Notes: generated from the letters alone by a model not told the origin. Shown: positions 45,616 to 56,329, numbered from the stretch's first letter. The stretch is 64,000 nt of DNA from Pseudomonas oryzihabitans (GCF_024652905.1 NZ_CP102428.1:1128501-1192500); one strand, 5' to 3'. Translations and numbers: made by a program.

Positions 45616-47088
45616 ATGCAGACCACTACAAGAGCCGTGACCGGCCAGCACCCTGGGGCGACTCCCGTCGCCTTGGAACCCGCCAAGACGCTCTATCGCG
45701 AACTGCTGGTGGAGAATCCCAGCGGTGGTGCGCGGGAGCGGGCGCGGCACTATCTCGATGACCAACTGCAGGCCGTGAGTGCCATGCAGGCCGACCTCCC
45801 GGCGGATCCCGCGGCACTGGAAACCTGGGTGTTGGAGAACAACGAACGGGTCGGCGCCCGGTACCAGGACTATCTGGCGAACCGCAAGGCTGGCGCGCCG
45901 CGACGCTATTTTGGCAGCAAGGCCCATGCGCTGTACTTCCTGCGTGGCGTGGCGCCCACCAAGCTGGTGGATGGTGCATGGCTCTATGGCACGCTCGCCC
46001 ACTGGGACGACTTGCGCTATCGCGCGGCTATCCAGATCTACCTGGAGGAACTGGGTGACGGTCAGCCCGATAAGAATCATGTGGTGCTCTATCGCAAGCT
46101 GCTGGCCAGCCATGGCTGTGAAGATTTCTCGCAATTGAGCGACGATCACTATGTCCAGGGCGCCATCCAGTTGGCGCTGGCCTATAACGCCGATCACTAC
46201 CTGCCCGAGGTGCTGGGTTTCAACCTCGGTTACGAGCAGCTGCCGCTGCACCTGCTGATCACCTCCTACGAGCTCAACGAACTGGGTATCGATCCCTATT
46301 ACTTCACCTTGCATGTGACCGTCGACAATGCCGGCACCGGTCATGCGCGCAAGGCGCTGCAAGCCGTGCATGACGCCATGCCCGCCGAAGGCCGCGCTGC
46401 CTTCTACCAGCGCGTGGTGCAGGGCTACCTGCTCAATGAACTGGGCGCCAGCACCACCTCGGTGATCGGCGGCTTCGAGCTGGAGCAGGCGGTGATCGAG
46501 GTACTGGCGGAAAAGAGCACCGTTGGCCGCTATGTGCATTCGGACTATTGCCGCATCGGTGGCCGTAGCGTCAGCGACTGGTTGACCGATCCCGCGCAGA
46601 TTCCCGAGTTCCTCCAGGTGATGCAGGAGCAGGGCTGGATCAAGCGTCATGAAGACCCGACCAACAGTCGCTTCTGGCGCCTGATCCAGGGTGAGCGCGC
46701 CGAGATGTTCGGCGTCTTCACCGCCTACGAGCAGCAGCTGATTCACGACTGGATCGCCGGTGACTTCGTGCACAGCGGCGCCCGGCAGCAGGCGGCCGCC
46801 GAGCGGGTGTCCGTCTTGCCGCGCCGCGAGGTGAGCTTTCGCGCTCGCCAGCGTCAGCAGGAGCGTCTGTGTCCAGCGCTGGAAGCCGAGCAGGGCACGG
46901 CGGCCAATGCGAGCAAGGCCCAGGCGAGCGACTTCGATAGCGATGAGGTCGCATTGGAGCAGCGTCTGGCCAGCCAACCCAGCCGCGCGGCCGCCATGGC
47001 ATTACTGGTGGAGCAGCTGTCACCGGCGCGCCACCACAGCCGTGCCGGTCTGCTGGCGACACGACTGTTCGCCTCCCTGTTGGGCTGA
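45616..47088 (+). CDS. haem-oxygenase-like diiron (iron-containing redox) protein
   Basis: 490 residues (a GTG at 45607 is an alternative start; neither has a clear ribosome binding site). All-helical, of the haem-oxygenase-like diiron superfamily (PF14518-type). Candidate iron ligands occur as a Glu144/Glu145 - His155 helix (LEELGDGQPDKNH), Glu207 and Glu219/Glu222, and His233-Asp237-His243 (LHVTVDNAGTGHA). Known relatives include N-oxygenases and C-C bond-cleaving oxidases of natural-product pathways; this one is not assigned. The next gene is a methyltransferase after a terminator hairpin. No NRPS or PKS gene accompanies it. Confidence 0.75.
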   Translation: MQTTTRAVTGQHPGATPVALEPAKTLYRELLVENPSGGARERARHYLDDQLQAVSAMQADLPADPAALETWVLENNERVGARYQDYLANRKAGAPRRYFGSKAHALYFLRGVAPTKLVDGAWLYGTLAHWDDLRYRAAIQIYLEELGDGQPDKNHVVLYRKLLASHGCEDFSQLSDDHYVQGAIQLALAYNADHYLPEVLGFNLGYEQLPLHLLITSYELNELGIDPYYFTLHVTVDNAGTGHARKALQAVHDAMPAEGRAAFYQRVVQGYLLNELGASTTSVIGGFELEQAVIEVLAEKSTVGRYVHSDYCRIGGRSVSDWLTDPAQIPEFLQVMQEQGWIKRHEDPTNSRFWRLIQGERAEMFGVFTAYEQQLIHDWIAGDFVHSGARQQAAAERVSVLPRREVSFRARQRQQERLCPALEAEQGTAANASKAQASDFDSDEVALEQRLASQPSRAAAMALLVEQLSPARHHSRAGLLATRLFASLLG

Positions 47089-47097
47089 TCCCTATTC

Positions 47098-47120
47098 AAG
47101 GACCCGCAAGGGTCCTTTTC
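47098..47120 (+). terminator. rho-independent terminator between diiron protein and methyltransferase genes
   Basis: AAGGACCC (47098-47105) and GGGTCCTT (47110-47117) are perfect 8-bp arms with loop GCAA and a TTTTCATTT tail. The next start codon lies only about 30 bases downstream. Confidence 0.8.
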
Positions 47121-47148
47121 ATTTCGACTGTCATTGAAGGAACCACCC

Positions 47149-48120
47149 GTGACGGCCATGGAACATCCCGAACGCATCGCGACCAGCCCTGACGCGGTCG
47201 CTGCCCTGAAACTGCTGATCGAGACGCTGCGCGCAGCGGACTATCACTTCATCACGCCCACCCCCGCCTCTCACGCGCGGGTCAATGCCCGGCCAGGCAA
47301 CGCCTGGGCGCGGGATCTGCAGGGCATTTTCGGCTGGAGCCGGCCGTTTTCCCCCGAGCTGTTGCCCGGCTCTGTAATCGACACCCTGGCGGCAGCCGAG
47401 CTGCTGACCGCGGTGCCGGGCGGCTGGCGCAGTCGGGTGCGGGTATCGAGCCTGGGTGACCAGCTGTTCGTGCATTCCGCCTATCCCACCGAGGACGCCG
47501 ATGCGGTGTTCTTCGGCCCCGACACCTATCGCTATGCCAATGCCCTGGAAGCCCAGCTGCGCTTCGAGACCGGTGACGTCCGCCGCGCCGTGGACATCGG
47601 CAGCGGGGCCGGTCCCGGCGCCATCCTGGTCGCCCTGGCGCGGCCCGATGCCGAGGTGCTGGCGGTGGACATCAACGAGCGTGCCCTGGCGCTGACCCGG
47701 GTCAACGCCGAGCTGGCCGGGGCCGACAATGTCAGCGCGCGCTACAGCAACCTGCTGAACGATGTAGCGGGCGACTTCGATTTCATCCTGTCCAATCCCC
47801 CTTATCTGGTCGATCCCGGCGAGCGCGCCTATCGCCATGGTGGCGGTCCCCTCGGGGCTGGCCTGTCGCTGGCCATCCTGGACACGGCGCTGCAGCGCCT
47901 GGCGCCGGGCGGCACCCTGCTGCTCTATACCGGCGTCGCCATGGTCGATAACCGTGATCCCTTCCTCGAAGAAGTCCGCACCCGCCTGGACGGCCAGGAC
48001 GTGGCCTGGCGCTATCGCGAACTGGATCCGGATGTCTTCGGTGAAGAGCTGGAGACAGGGGTCTATGCCCATACCGATCGCATCGCCGCGGTCGTGCTGA
48101 CGGTGACGCGGCCGCACTGA
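47149..48120 (+). CDS. PrmC/HemK-like class I SAM-dependent methyltransferase
   Basis: 323 residues. A short N-terminal helical domain is followed by a Rossmann domain with motif I VDIGSGAGPGAI, acidic loop VLAVDINERAL and the NPPY motif ILSNPPYLVDPGERAYRHGG, which selects N-methylation of Gln, Asn or adenine amide/amine groups. The GTG at 47149 is preferred because AAGGA lies 7 bases before it. It probably methylates a protein glutamine or other amide; the HemK-like N-terminus differs from bona fide PrmC. It lies right after the terminator following the diiron gene. Confidence 0.8.
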   Translation: MTAMEHPERIATSPDAVAALKLLIETLRAADYHFITPTPASHARVNARPGNAWARDLQGIFGWSRPFSPELLPGSVIDTLAAAELLTAVPGGWRSRVRVSSLGDQLFVHSAYPTEDADAVFFGPDTYRYANALEAQLRFETGDVRRAVDIGSGAGPGAILVALARPDAEVLAVDINERALALTRVNAELAGADNVSARYSNLLNDVAGDFDFILSNPPYLVDPGERAYRHGGGPLGAGLSLAILDTALQRLAPGGTLLLYTGVAMVDNRDPFLEEVRTRLDGQDVAWRYRELDPDVFGEELETGVYAHTDRIAAVVLTVTRPH

Positions 48121-48184
48121 GGGTGCACGGCAGCGGCTACACTGGCGGGTGCCTCTATCGCCCGCCCGTGTCCCGGAGTCCGCC

Positions 48185-48763
48185 ATGCAACTGCTGCTGA
48201 ACCAGACCTCACCCTACGCCCGCGCCGCGCGCGTCACCGCCCTCGAAGCTGGCTTCGGCGAGCGTCTTGAGCTGGTGTGGAGCGATCCCTGGAACGACGA
48301 TCCGACCTTGCTGGCCGCCCATCCCGGCAACAAGGTCCCGGTACTGATCACCGACCAGGGCATCGCCCTCAGCGAGACCCTGCTGATCTGCCTCCATCTG
48401 CATCTGTTGGCCGGCGGCAGTCCGCTTTCCGCCAAGCGCCTGCAACTGGCCGGCCTGGGCCAGGGCCTGATCGACGCGGCCTTTGGCACGGTGATCGCCC
48501 GTAAGCATGGCGGTGCGGCCCAGGATGAGTCGGTGCTAGGCGCCCGCCGGCTGGCGGCCATCGACCGGCTGCTGGTGCGCTTGGACGAGGCTTCCACACT
48601 GGATGCAGAGGACTTCGATTTCAGCCACTACCTGGTGGCGGTCGGCCTCGACTACCTGAGCTTTCGGCTGCCGGAAATCGGCTGGTCCGCGCACTCGCAG
48701 CTGGTGGCCTTTCACCAGCGGCTCCTGGCGCGTCCCAGCTTTGCCGCGACGGCTTTCCAGTAA
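48185..48763 (+). CDS. glutathione S-transferase-family protein
   Basis: 192 residues. N-terminal thioredoxin-fold domain MQLLLNQTSPYARAARVTALEAG (residues 1-75) with ...KVPVLITDQGIALSETLLIC, the G-site loop with cis-Pro and SE pair, then an all-helical domain. The SPYARAAR segment carries the usual activating Ser/Cys position as Ser9. It is shorter than typical (about 200) and ends RLLARPSFAATAF. It could be a detoxification enzyme or isomerase. ATG 48185 is preferred to the 48149 start because it opens the thioredoxin fold directly. Confidence 0.82.
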   Translation: MQLLLNQTSPYARAARVTALEAGFGERLELVWSDPWNDDPTLLAAHPGNKVPVLITDQGIALSETLLICLHLHLLAGGSPLSAKRLQLAGLGQGLIDAAFGTVIARKHGGAAQDESVLGARRLAAIDRLLVRLDEASTLDAEDFDFSHYLVAVGLDYLSFRLPEIGWSAHSQLVAFHQRLLARPSFAATAFQ

Positions 48764-48766
48764 GGC

Positions 48767-48804
48767 AAAAAAGCCCCACGCGGCGGCCCCCGCCGACCGC
48801 GTGG
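48767..48804 (-). terminator. terminator of the acoX-bdh operon
   Basis: Read on the minus strand, CCACGCGG and CCGCGTGG arms (48797-48804 with 48776-48783) flank further GC pairing and are followed by GGGGCTTTTTTGCC. It lies just after the butanediol dehydrogenase stop. Confidence 0.8.
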
Positions 48805-48811
48805 TAAAGCC

Positions 48812-49876
48812 CTAGAGCTCGATCAGGATCTTCAGCTGGGTCCCGGCCTTGTCCAGCAAGGCTTCGAAGCCCTGTTCCACCACGTCGTCCAGCGCGATGT
48901 GGCGGGTCACGACCTTCTCCGCCGGTAGCTGGCCGCTGGCGATCAGCGCTGCTACCTGGGGCCACATCAGCGTCGAGTAGCACCAGGAGCCGCGCAGGTC
49001 GACGTCCTTGTAGGTCAGGGTGAAGCCATCCAACGCCGGCGGCTTGCCCTGCATCCCCACCTGGACCACCACACCCTGGCGCCGGACCGCTTCCAGGCAC
49101 AGCCCCAGCGGTGCCTCGGCGCCCACGCATTCGAAGGCCACATCCACCCCCACGCCCCCGGCGGTGCGGGCACGCACCTCGCGCAGCACATCGGTGCTGC
49201 CGGGATTCAGGGTGATGAGCCCCTCCACCAGGCGGTGGGCCATCTCCAGCCGGTTGTCGTTGAGGTCCACCAGGAAGATCCGGGTGGCCCCGGCCGCGCG
49301 GGCGGCCATGACCTGCAGCTGGCCGATGGGCCCGGCGCCGGCCACCAGCACGCTGTCGCCGGGCTTCACGCCACCCCGGTGGGTGGCGTAGACGGTCACC
49401 GCCGTGGGCTCGATCAGCGCCGCGTGCTCGGTGCTGAGATCGTCCGGCATGGGGATGGCGTTGTAGTCCTCCACGAGGGAGTACTCGGCCATGCCGCCCC
49501 AGGGATGGGACAGGCCGATGATGGCCAGCTGTTCGCTGAGTTGATACTGGCCGCGGCGGCCGTAGTAGTCGTCGCGTGGCGACACCATGGGCTGGATGGA
49601 GACTCGATCACCGGGTTTCACCGCTGTCACCTGGCTGCCCACGGCCTCCACCACACCGGAATACTCGTGGCCGAGGATCTGCGGCACCTGGCCGCCGGTG
49701 TAGCTGTGCGGCGCGGTGGGAATGAAGATGGGACCGCCAAGGTACTCGTGCAGATCGGTACCGCAGATCCCGCAGAACTGGTTTTTCACCAGGACCTGGG
49801 TAGGGCCCGGCTCTCCGGGAGCCGGGACGTCTTCCACCCGGATATCGCGGGCGGCATGGAAACGGGCTGCTTTCAT
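48812..49876 (-). CDS. 2,3-butanediol dehydrogenase (zinc MDR family)
   Basis: 354 residues. Catalytic-zinc residues are Cys38 in CGICGTDLHEY and His70-Glu71 in ILGHEYSG; the NAD fold has VAGAGPIGQLQV and VDLNDNRL. The four cysteines of the structural zinc lobe are missing: the loop reads QPMVSPRDDYYGRRGQYQLSE. Position after acoC in an acoXABC operon identifies it as the acetoin-forming 2,3-butanediol dehydrogenase. It lets butanediol enter the acetoin route. It follows acoC by 12 bp and precedes the terminator. Confidence 0.88.
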   Translation of the reverse strand: MKAARFHAARDIRVEDVPAPGEPGPTQVLVKNQFCGICGTDLHEYLGGPIFIPTAPHSYTGGQVPQILGHEYSGVVEAVGSQVTAVKPGDRVSIQPMVSPRDDYYGRRGQYQLSEQLAIIGLSHPWGGMAEYSLVEDYNAIPMPDDLSTEHAALIEPTAVTVYATHRGGVKPGDSVLVAGAGPIGQLQVMAARAAGATRIFLVDLNDNRLEMAHRLVEGLITLNPGSTDVLREVRARTAGGVGVDVAFECVGAEAPLGLCLEAVRRQGVVVQVGMQGKPPALDGFTLTYKDVDLRGSWCYSTLMWPQVAALIASGQLPAEKVVTRHIALDDVVEQGFEALLDKAGTQLKILIEL

Positions 49877-49888
49877 CGTGAGGCTCCT

Positions 49889-51010
49889 CTAGCGTTCGCA
49901 GCGGGGCAGGAAGGCCTGGATCAGGGCATTGACCCGGTCCGCGGCCTCCATCTGCACCATATGGCCCTGGCCCTCCAGGATCTCGACCTGAACGGTTTCC
50001 GGCAGGCCTTGGGCATGCTGGACCGGAATGATGGCGTCGGCCTTGCCCCAGATCACCAGGGCGGGCAGATCGCCTTCGAGTACCTGGCGCAGCACCTGGG
50101 CCTGCTGGCCATTGGGGAAGAGGGTGCCAGCCAGTCGATTCAGGGCCTGGTCCACCCCTTCCAGGCGCTTGTACTTGAGCAGGTCTTCCAGCAGTGGTCG
50201 GGTGACCAGGCCGGGATCACTGAACAGCAGGCTGACCGGTCCCTTGAGCTGGTTGCGACTGGTGGCGGCGACGAAGCCTTCCAGGTAGGCGCCATTGATG
50301 TCCTGGCCCAGCCCGGCGCTGCCGATCAGCACCAGGCCGGCAACCCGCTGCGGCGCCGTCTGCGCCAGCTGCAGGGCGACGGCGCCGCCCATTGAGTGGC
50401 CGACGAGCACGGCGCGGGGGATGTCCAGATGGTCGAGCAGAGCCAGCACCGCAGCGCCTAGCTCGGCAAGGTCCCCGGTGGCCAGGCCCTTGCCGGACTG
50501 ACCATGGCCCGGCAGGTCCAGGGCGATCACCCGGCGTTCGGCGGCCAGGGCCTCGTGGTTGAACAGCCAGTTGTCCAGATCGCCGGAGAAGCCGTGGATC
50601 AGCACCAGCGGCAGGCCACCTTCGCCGCGTTCCAGATAGCGCAGCGGCCGCCCGTCGAGCTCGATGCGCTGCGCCTGGGGACCGGCGTCGGCGGCGTCTT
50701 CGCCACCGGGTACGAAGTCTTCCTGGAAGCGCGCGATCACCGCCTCGATCTCGGCGTCGCTGGCTTCGCCTTCCACCACGATGGCCAGCAGGGCGCCTAC
50801 CGCCAGGGTCTCGTCCTCCCGCGCCAGGCAGCGGCGCAGGGTGCCGGAGAAGGGCGCCTCCACGCTGCTGCTGATCTTGTCGGTCTCGACGTCGAGCACC
50901 TCGTCGCCCTTGGTGATGCTGTCGCCTTCGGCCTTGAGCCAGGCGTTGACCCGGCCTTCGCTCATGGACAGGCCCCATTTGGGCATGGTCAGGGTATGGA
51001 TCTGGCTCAT
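49889..51010 (-). CDS. acoC: acetoin dehydrogenase E2, dihydrolipoyllysine acetyltransferase
   Basis: 373 residues with a single lipoyl domain (1-80, lipoylated Lys45 in VETDKISS) joined by a linker to an alpha/beta-hydrolase-fold domain (about 110-373) with VLIHGFSGDLDNWL, nucleophile GHSMGGAVALQL and a late His in GQGHMVQ. This fusion is diagnostic of AcoC rather than a pyruvate-dehydrogenase E2. It transfers the acetyl group of acetoin cleavage to CoA. The start overlaps acoB by 4 bp (51007-51010). No dedicated lipoamide dehydrogenase gene lies in the cluster. Confidence 0.93.
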   Translation of the reverse strand: MSQIHTLTMPKWGLSMSEGRVNAWLKAEGDSITKGDEVLDVETDKISSSVEAPFSGTLRRCLAREDETLAVGALLAIVVEGEASDAEIEAVIARFQEDFVPGGEDAADAGPQAQRIELDGRPLRYLERGEGGLPLVLIHGFSGDLDNWLFNHEALAAERRVIALDLPGHGQSGKGLATGDLAELGAAVLALLDHLDIPRAVLVGHSMGGAVALQLAQTAPQRVAGLVLIGSAGLGQDINGAYLEGFVAATSRNQLKGPVSLLFSDPGLVTRPLLEDLLKYKRLEGVDQALNRLAGTLFPNGQQAQVLRQVLEGDLPALVIWGKADAIIPVQHAQGLPETVQVEILEGQGHMVQMEAADRVNALIQAFLPRCER

Positions 51011-52026
51011 GCGGCCTGCCTCCCTTGGGTGATCTTCAGTACGGCGCGCTCGATCTTGGCCGCGTCGGGGATGTAGAGGTCTTCCAGGGCATCGGAGAAG
51101 GGCACCGGGGTGTGCGGCGCCGTGACCAGCTGTACCGGGGCGCGCAGGTCGTCGAAGGCGTGCTCGGCAAGCAGGGCGGCGATGTCGGTGGCCACCGAGC
51201 AGCGCGGATTGGCCTCGTCGATGACCACCGCGCGGCCGGTCTTCTCCACGCTTTCCAGGATGCTGTCGCGATCCAGCGGGCTGGTGGTGCGCAGGTCCAG
51301 CACCTCGCAGGAAACGCCCTGGCGCGCCAGGTTGGCGGCGGCCTCCATGGCCAGGTGCACCATCCGGCCATAGGTGATGAGGCTGACGTCGTCGCCTTCA
51401 CGCAGGAAGCTGGCCTCGCCGAAGGGGATGGCGTAGGACTCCTCGGGCACCTCGCCCTGCATCCCGTAGAGCAGCTTGTGCTCGCAGAAGATCACCGGGT
51501 CGTTGTCGCGGATGGCCTGGATCAGCAGGCCCTTGGCATCGTAGGGGGTGGCCGGGCAGACCACCTTGAGGCCGGGGATATGCGTCCACCAGGAGGTGAG
51601 CATCTGCGAATGCTGGGCCGCGGCGCGGAGACCCGCGCCGACCATGGTGCGCAGCACCAGCGGGGTGATCGCCTTGCCGCCGAACATGTAGCGGAATTTG
51701 GCCGCCTGGTTGAGGATCTGGTCCAGGCAGCAGCCGGCGAAGTCGACGAACATCAGTTCGCACACCGGCCGGGTGCCACGGGCGGCGGCGCCTACCGCGG
51801 CGCCGACGTAGCCGAGCTCCGACAGCGGGGTGTCCAGCACCCGCCCGGGAAACTTGTGGTAGAGGCCCTTGGTGACCCCCAGTACGCCGCCCCAGGCGTC
51901 TTGCTCGCCGGGCGCCCCGGCGCCCCCGGCGTTGTCTTCGCCCATGAGGAAGACGGTGGGGTCACGGCGCATCTCCTGTTCCAAGGCTTCGTTGATGGCT
52001 TGCTGGTAGCTGATCTTTCTGGCCAT
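51007..52026 (-). CDS. acoB: acetoin dehydrogenase E1 beta subunit
   Basis: 339 residues, typical E1-beta. Opening RKISYQQAINEALEQEMRRDPTVFLMGEDNAGG, YVGAAVGAAARGTRPVCELMFVDFAG, and the C-terminal transketolase domain with GEASFLREGDDVSLITYGRMV and GRAVVIDEANPRC. With AcoA it forms the thiamine-diphosphate enzyme splitting acetoin into acetaldehyde and an acetyl group. It lies 25 bp after acoA and overlaps acoC by 4 bp. Confidence 0.95.
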   Translation of the reverse strand: MARKISYQQAINEALEQEMRRDPTVFLMGEDNAGGAGAPGEQDAWGGVLGVTKGLYHKFPGRVLDTPLSELGYVGAAVGAAARGTRPVCELMFVDFAGCCLDQILNQAAKFRYMFGGKAITPLVLRTMVGAGLRAAAQHSQMLTSWWTHIPGLKVVCPATPYDAKGLLIQAIRDNDPVIFCEHKLLYGMQGEVPEESYAIPFGEASFLREGDDVSLITYGRMVHLAMEAAANLARQGVSCEVLDLRTTSPLDRDSILESVEKTGRAVVIDEANPRCSVATDIAALLAEHAFDDLRAPVQLVTAPHTPVPFSDALEDLYIPDAAKIERAVLKITQGRQAA

Positions 52027-52051
52027 GGTGGCGCTCCTTGTTGTTTTCCGA

Positions 52052-53029
52052 TCAGGCGTAGGTGACGTAGACGTCGGTGAGCAGGTCTTCCGGGCCAGGC
52101 TTGGGATCGGCCTTGGCCTTGCGCACGGCGTCTTCGATGAGCTGTTCCACCTCCTGGTCGATGCTGTCGAGCAGGGCGGGCTGGAGTTGGCCGGAGCGCG
52201 TCACCCGCTCGCGGAATTGCATCAGGCAGTCGCGTTGCTCCCGGGCCTGCTTGACTTCGTTGGGATCGCGATAGGTCTGGGCATCACCTTCGAAGTGGCC
52301 GAAGTAGCGGGTGAACTTCACCTCGATCAGCGAGGGGCCTTCGCCGGCCCGGGCGCGGGCCACGGCGGCCGCGGCGGCTTCATGGACGGCAAAGAAGTCG
52401 AAGCCGTCCACCGTCACCCCGGGCATGCCGAAGCCGGCGGCGCGATCGGCGATGTGGTCGCAGGCCACCGACCAGTTGGCGGCGGTGGCCTCGGCGTAGC
52501 CGTTGTTCTCGGCGACGAAGATGCACGGCAGATTCCACACCGAAGCCAGGTTCATCGCCTCGAACACCGCACCCTCGTTGGAGCCGCCGTCGCCGAAGAA
52601 GGCCACGGCAACGGCGTCGCTGCCCTTGAGCTTGGCCGCCAGGGCGGCGCCGGCGGCCAGGGGCGCGCCAGCCCCGACGATGCCGTTGGCACCGAGCATG
52701 CCCTTTTCCAGGTCGGCGATGTGCATGGAGCCGCCCTTGCCCTGGCAGACCCCGGTCTTCTTGCCGTAGATCTCGGCCATCATGCCGTAGACGTCCACGC
52801 CCTTGGCGATGCAGTGGCCGTGGCCGCGGTGGGTGGAGGCGATGCTGTCCTCGTGGCCCAGGTGGGCCATGACGCCGGCGGCCGAGGCCTCCTCGCCGGC
52901 ATAGAGGTGGACGAAGCCGGGAATCTCGCCGGTGGCGAATTCCACGTGCAGCCGCTCTTCGAAGGCGCGGATGGTGCGCATCACCCGGTAGGCATGGCTC
53001 AGATTTTCGACGCTGGGGTTCTCGCTCAT
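52052..53029 (-). CDS. acoA: acetoin dehydrogenase E1 alpha subunit
   Basis: 325 residues. E1-alpha with the thiamine-diphosphate motif starting FFGDGGSNEGAVFEAMN and ending ENNGYAEAT (GDG...NN), the channelling loop THRGHGHCIAKGVD, and HIADLEKGMLGANGIVGAG. It is separated from acoX by only 1 bp and precedes acoB. It is one of the catalytic halves of the acetoin dehydrogenase complex, read as part of the sigma-54-driven operon. Confidence 0.95.
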   Translation of the reverse strand: MSENPSVENLSHAYRVMRTIRAFEERLHVEFATGEIPGFVHLYAGEEASAAGVMAHLGHEDSIASTHRGHGHCIAKGVDVYGMMAEIYGKKTGVCQGKGGSMHIADLEKGMLGANGIVGAGAPLAAGAALAAKLKGSDAVAVAFFGDGGSNEGAVFEAMNLASVWNLPCIFVAENNGYAEATAANWSVACDHIADRAAGFGMPGVTVDGFDFFAVHEAAAAAVARARAGEGPSLIEVKFTRYFGHFEGDAQTYRDPNEVKQAREQRDCLMQFRERVTRSGQLQPALLDSIDQEVEQLIEDAVRKAKADPKPGPEDLLTDVYVTYA

Positions 53030-53030
53030 C

Positions 53031-54080
53031 TTATTGTTCTCCAGGATTGCCGAGGGGCGACGCGGGCAGGCGGCGGACCAGCAGGCGCTGCTGCGCCGCC
53101 AGTTCCAATACCCGCTCCACGTCGATGCTCAGGGGGCCGTCGAGGTCCAGCGTCACCTGCGGACGCTCCTCGGGGCCGAATTCGATTTCCCGCTCGCCGT
53201 CCAGCGCCAGGGTGCCAGTGGCCAGCGACAGCGCCCGGGGTTCGCCGGGCAGCAGCAGGCCACTGGCGGCGATGCCGGCCTGGGCCAGCACGCCGGGGGC
53301 GAGGGGAACGGTCAGTTGCGCCGGGGCCTCCGGCTCCAGTTGCACCCAGCCGCCATGGGGAGCGCTGCGCGCGACGGGGTGCCAGAGACCGCAGAGGGCC
53401 GACAGGCCGATGGCCCAGGGCTCGGCGAAGGTGGTGAAGACTTCCGCGAGATCCTCCACCCGGGTCACCGCGCGGGCACCGATATAGGTCTGGCGACAGA
53501 CCGCCACGTCCACCAGCGCCCAGTCGCGAATGCCGCGCTCGGGCACTTCCACCCGCAGCCGCTTGTTGCGCCGCAGCGCCAGTGCCGGGTCGACCCGGCC
53601 GGCCGCGACCAGGCCGCCGGCCAGTCCCGCGCTGGTGGCCTCACGCAATTCCGGAAAGGCGTTGTTGGTGCCGGTGGAGAGGGTCAGCAGCGGCAGGTCG
53701 CCCACCTCGGCAGCCACCGCCTTGTGGGTGCCGTCGCCGCCGAGCACGGCAATCACCGCCGCGCCCTGGGCCAGCATTAGCCGCGCGGCGCGCCGGGTGT
53801 CGTCCACGGTCTGGGTCAGCGGCAGGTTGAGAAACCTAAGCTCCGGCCAGCGCTGCTCGCGGGCCTGGCGACTGCCGCTGGCCTTGAGCACGGCGGCGGC
53901 GATGCCGGTCATGTCCGGCGGCAAGAGCACTCGCTCCACGCCGGTGGCGCCAAAGGCCGCCAGCAGGCGCATCACCACCCCGGCCTTGTCGGTGCTGGAG
54001 GTCAGGGCAGCGTTACCGATCAGCCGGCGCAGGTCACGGCCGGAAGCGGGGCTGGGCAGGATGCCGACGGTTACGGGCAT
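53031..54080 (-). CDS. acoX: acetoin-operon protein AcoX (NAD-kinase-like)
   Basis: 349 residues with the ATP-NAD/diacylglycerol-kinase fold: GGDGT at 114-118 (VLGGDGTHKAV) and STGTNNAFPE, the NAD-kinase hallmark loops. AcoX is found in acetoin operons of several proteobacteria, with a role that is not settled; its NAD-kinase-like fold is what can be seen. It is the first gene of the operon, with a sigma-54-type promoter about 110 bp upstream. Confidence 0.92.
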   Translation of the reverse strand: MPVTVGILPSPASGRDLRRLIGNAALTSSTDKAGVVMRLLAAFGATGVERVLLPPDMTGIAAAVLKASGSRQAREQRWPELRFLNLPLTQTVDDTRRAARLMLAQGAAVIAVLGGDGTHKAVAAEVGDLPLLTLSTGTNNAFPELREATSAGLAGGLVAAGRVDPALALRRNKRLRVEVPERGIRDWALVDVAVCRQTYIGARAVTRVEDLAEVFTTFAEPWAIGLSALCGLWHPVARSAPHGGWVQLEPEAPAQLTVPLAPGVLAQAGIAASGLLLPGEPRALSLATGTLALDGEREIEFGPEERPQVTLDLDGPLSIDVERVLELAAQQRLLVRRLPASPLGNPGEQ

Positions 54081-54192
54081 GGCTGAGCTCCGAGGCCGGG
54101 GCCAGCGGTCAGGGCAGGCGTACGGTGATGCCAGGGTGCGCTCATGGGTCTGGCCCTCTTGTCGTTGTGATGGGAGCGTCGCAGAGCCCTGA

Positions 54193-54207
54193 GCAAGGCC
54201 GGTGCCA
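54193..54207 (-). promoter_or_regulatory. sigma-54 (-24/-12) promoter of the acoXABC-bdh operon
   Basis: Read on the minus strand the sequence is TGGCAC-CGGCC-TTGC, a near-perfect TGGCAC-N5-TTGC element with the GG and GC doublets 10 bp apart. It lies about 113 bp upstream of the acoX start. Confidence 0.8.
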
Positions 54208-54294
54208 AGCCGCGATGAATCCGCTGCAGTGCAGGCAGGGCGCGGGTTTGGAAGGAGGCGGCAGGTAGTGGGAGGAGCGCCTCCACGCGCCGGG

Positions 54295-54344
54295 GCGTCT
54301 CACGACTGCGACGGGATGGCGAGACGCTGAGACGATTCGTCTCA
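54295..54344. promoter_or_regulatory. candidate AcoR binding palindromes
   Basis: Two dyads of the same half-site: GCGTCTC (54295-54301) with GAGACGC (54321-54327), and the tighter TGAGACGA-T-TCGTCTCA at 54328-54344. They lie 90-150 bp upstream of the -24/-12 element, the usual enhancer position for NtrC-type activators. Confidence 0.6.
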
Positions 54345-54445
54345 CGGTGTCGCGGACTTGAAGGCAGCGTCCTGGGAGCGCTAAATGAAGGCCAGAACAA
54401 TGACCGGCCTTCCATGCCATGACCGGAATTCAGGGAGAGACGTCC

Positions 54446-56329
<1,884 letters not shown>

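Larger units (their letters stand above)
54081..54445. other. acoX-acoR regulatory region
   Basis: The 365-bp gap between the divergent acoX and acoR genes contains a -24/-12 promoter for acoX and a cluster of GAGACG/CGTCTC half-sites, listed separately. No coding frame or RNA gene is supported in it. Confidence 0.6.
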
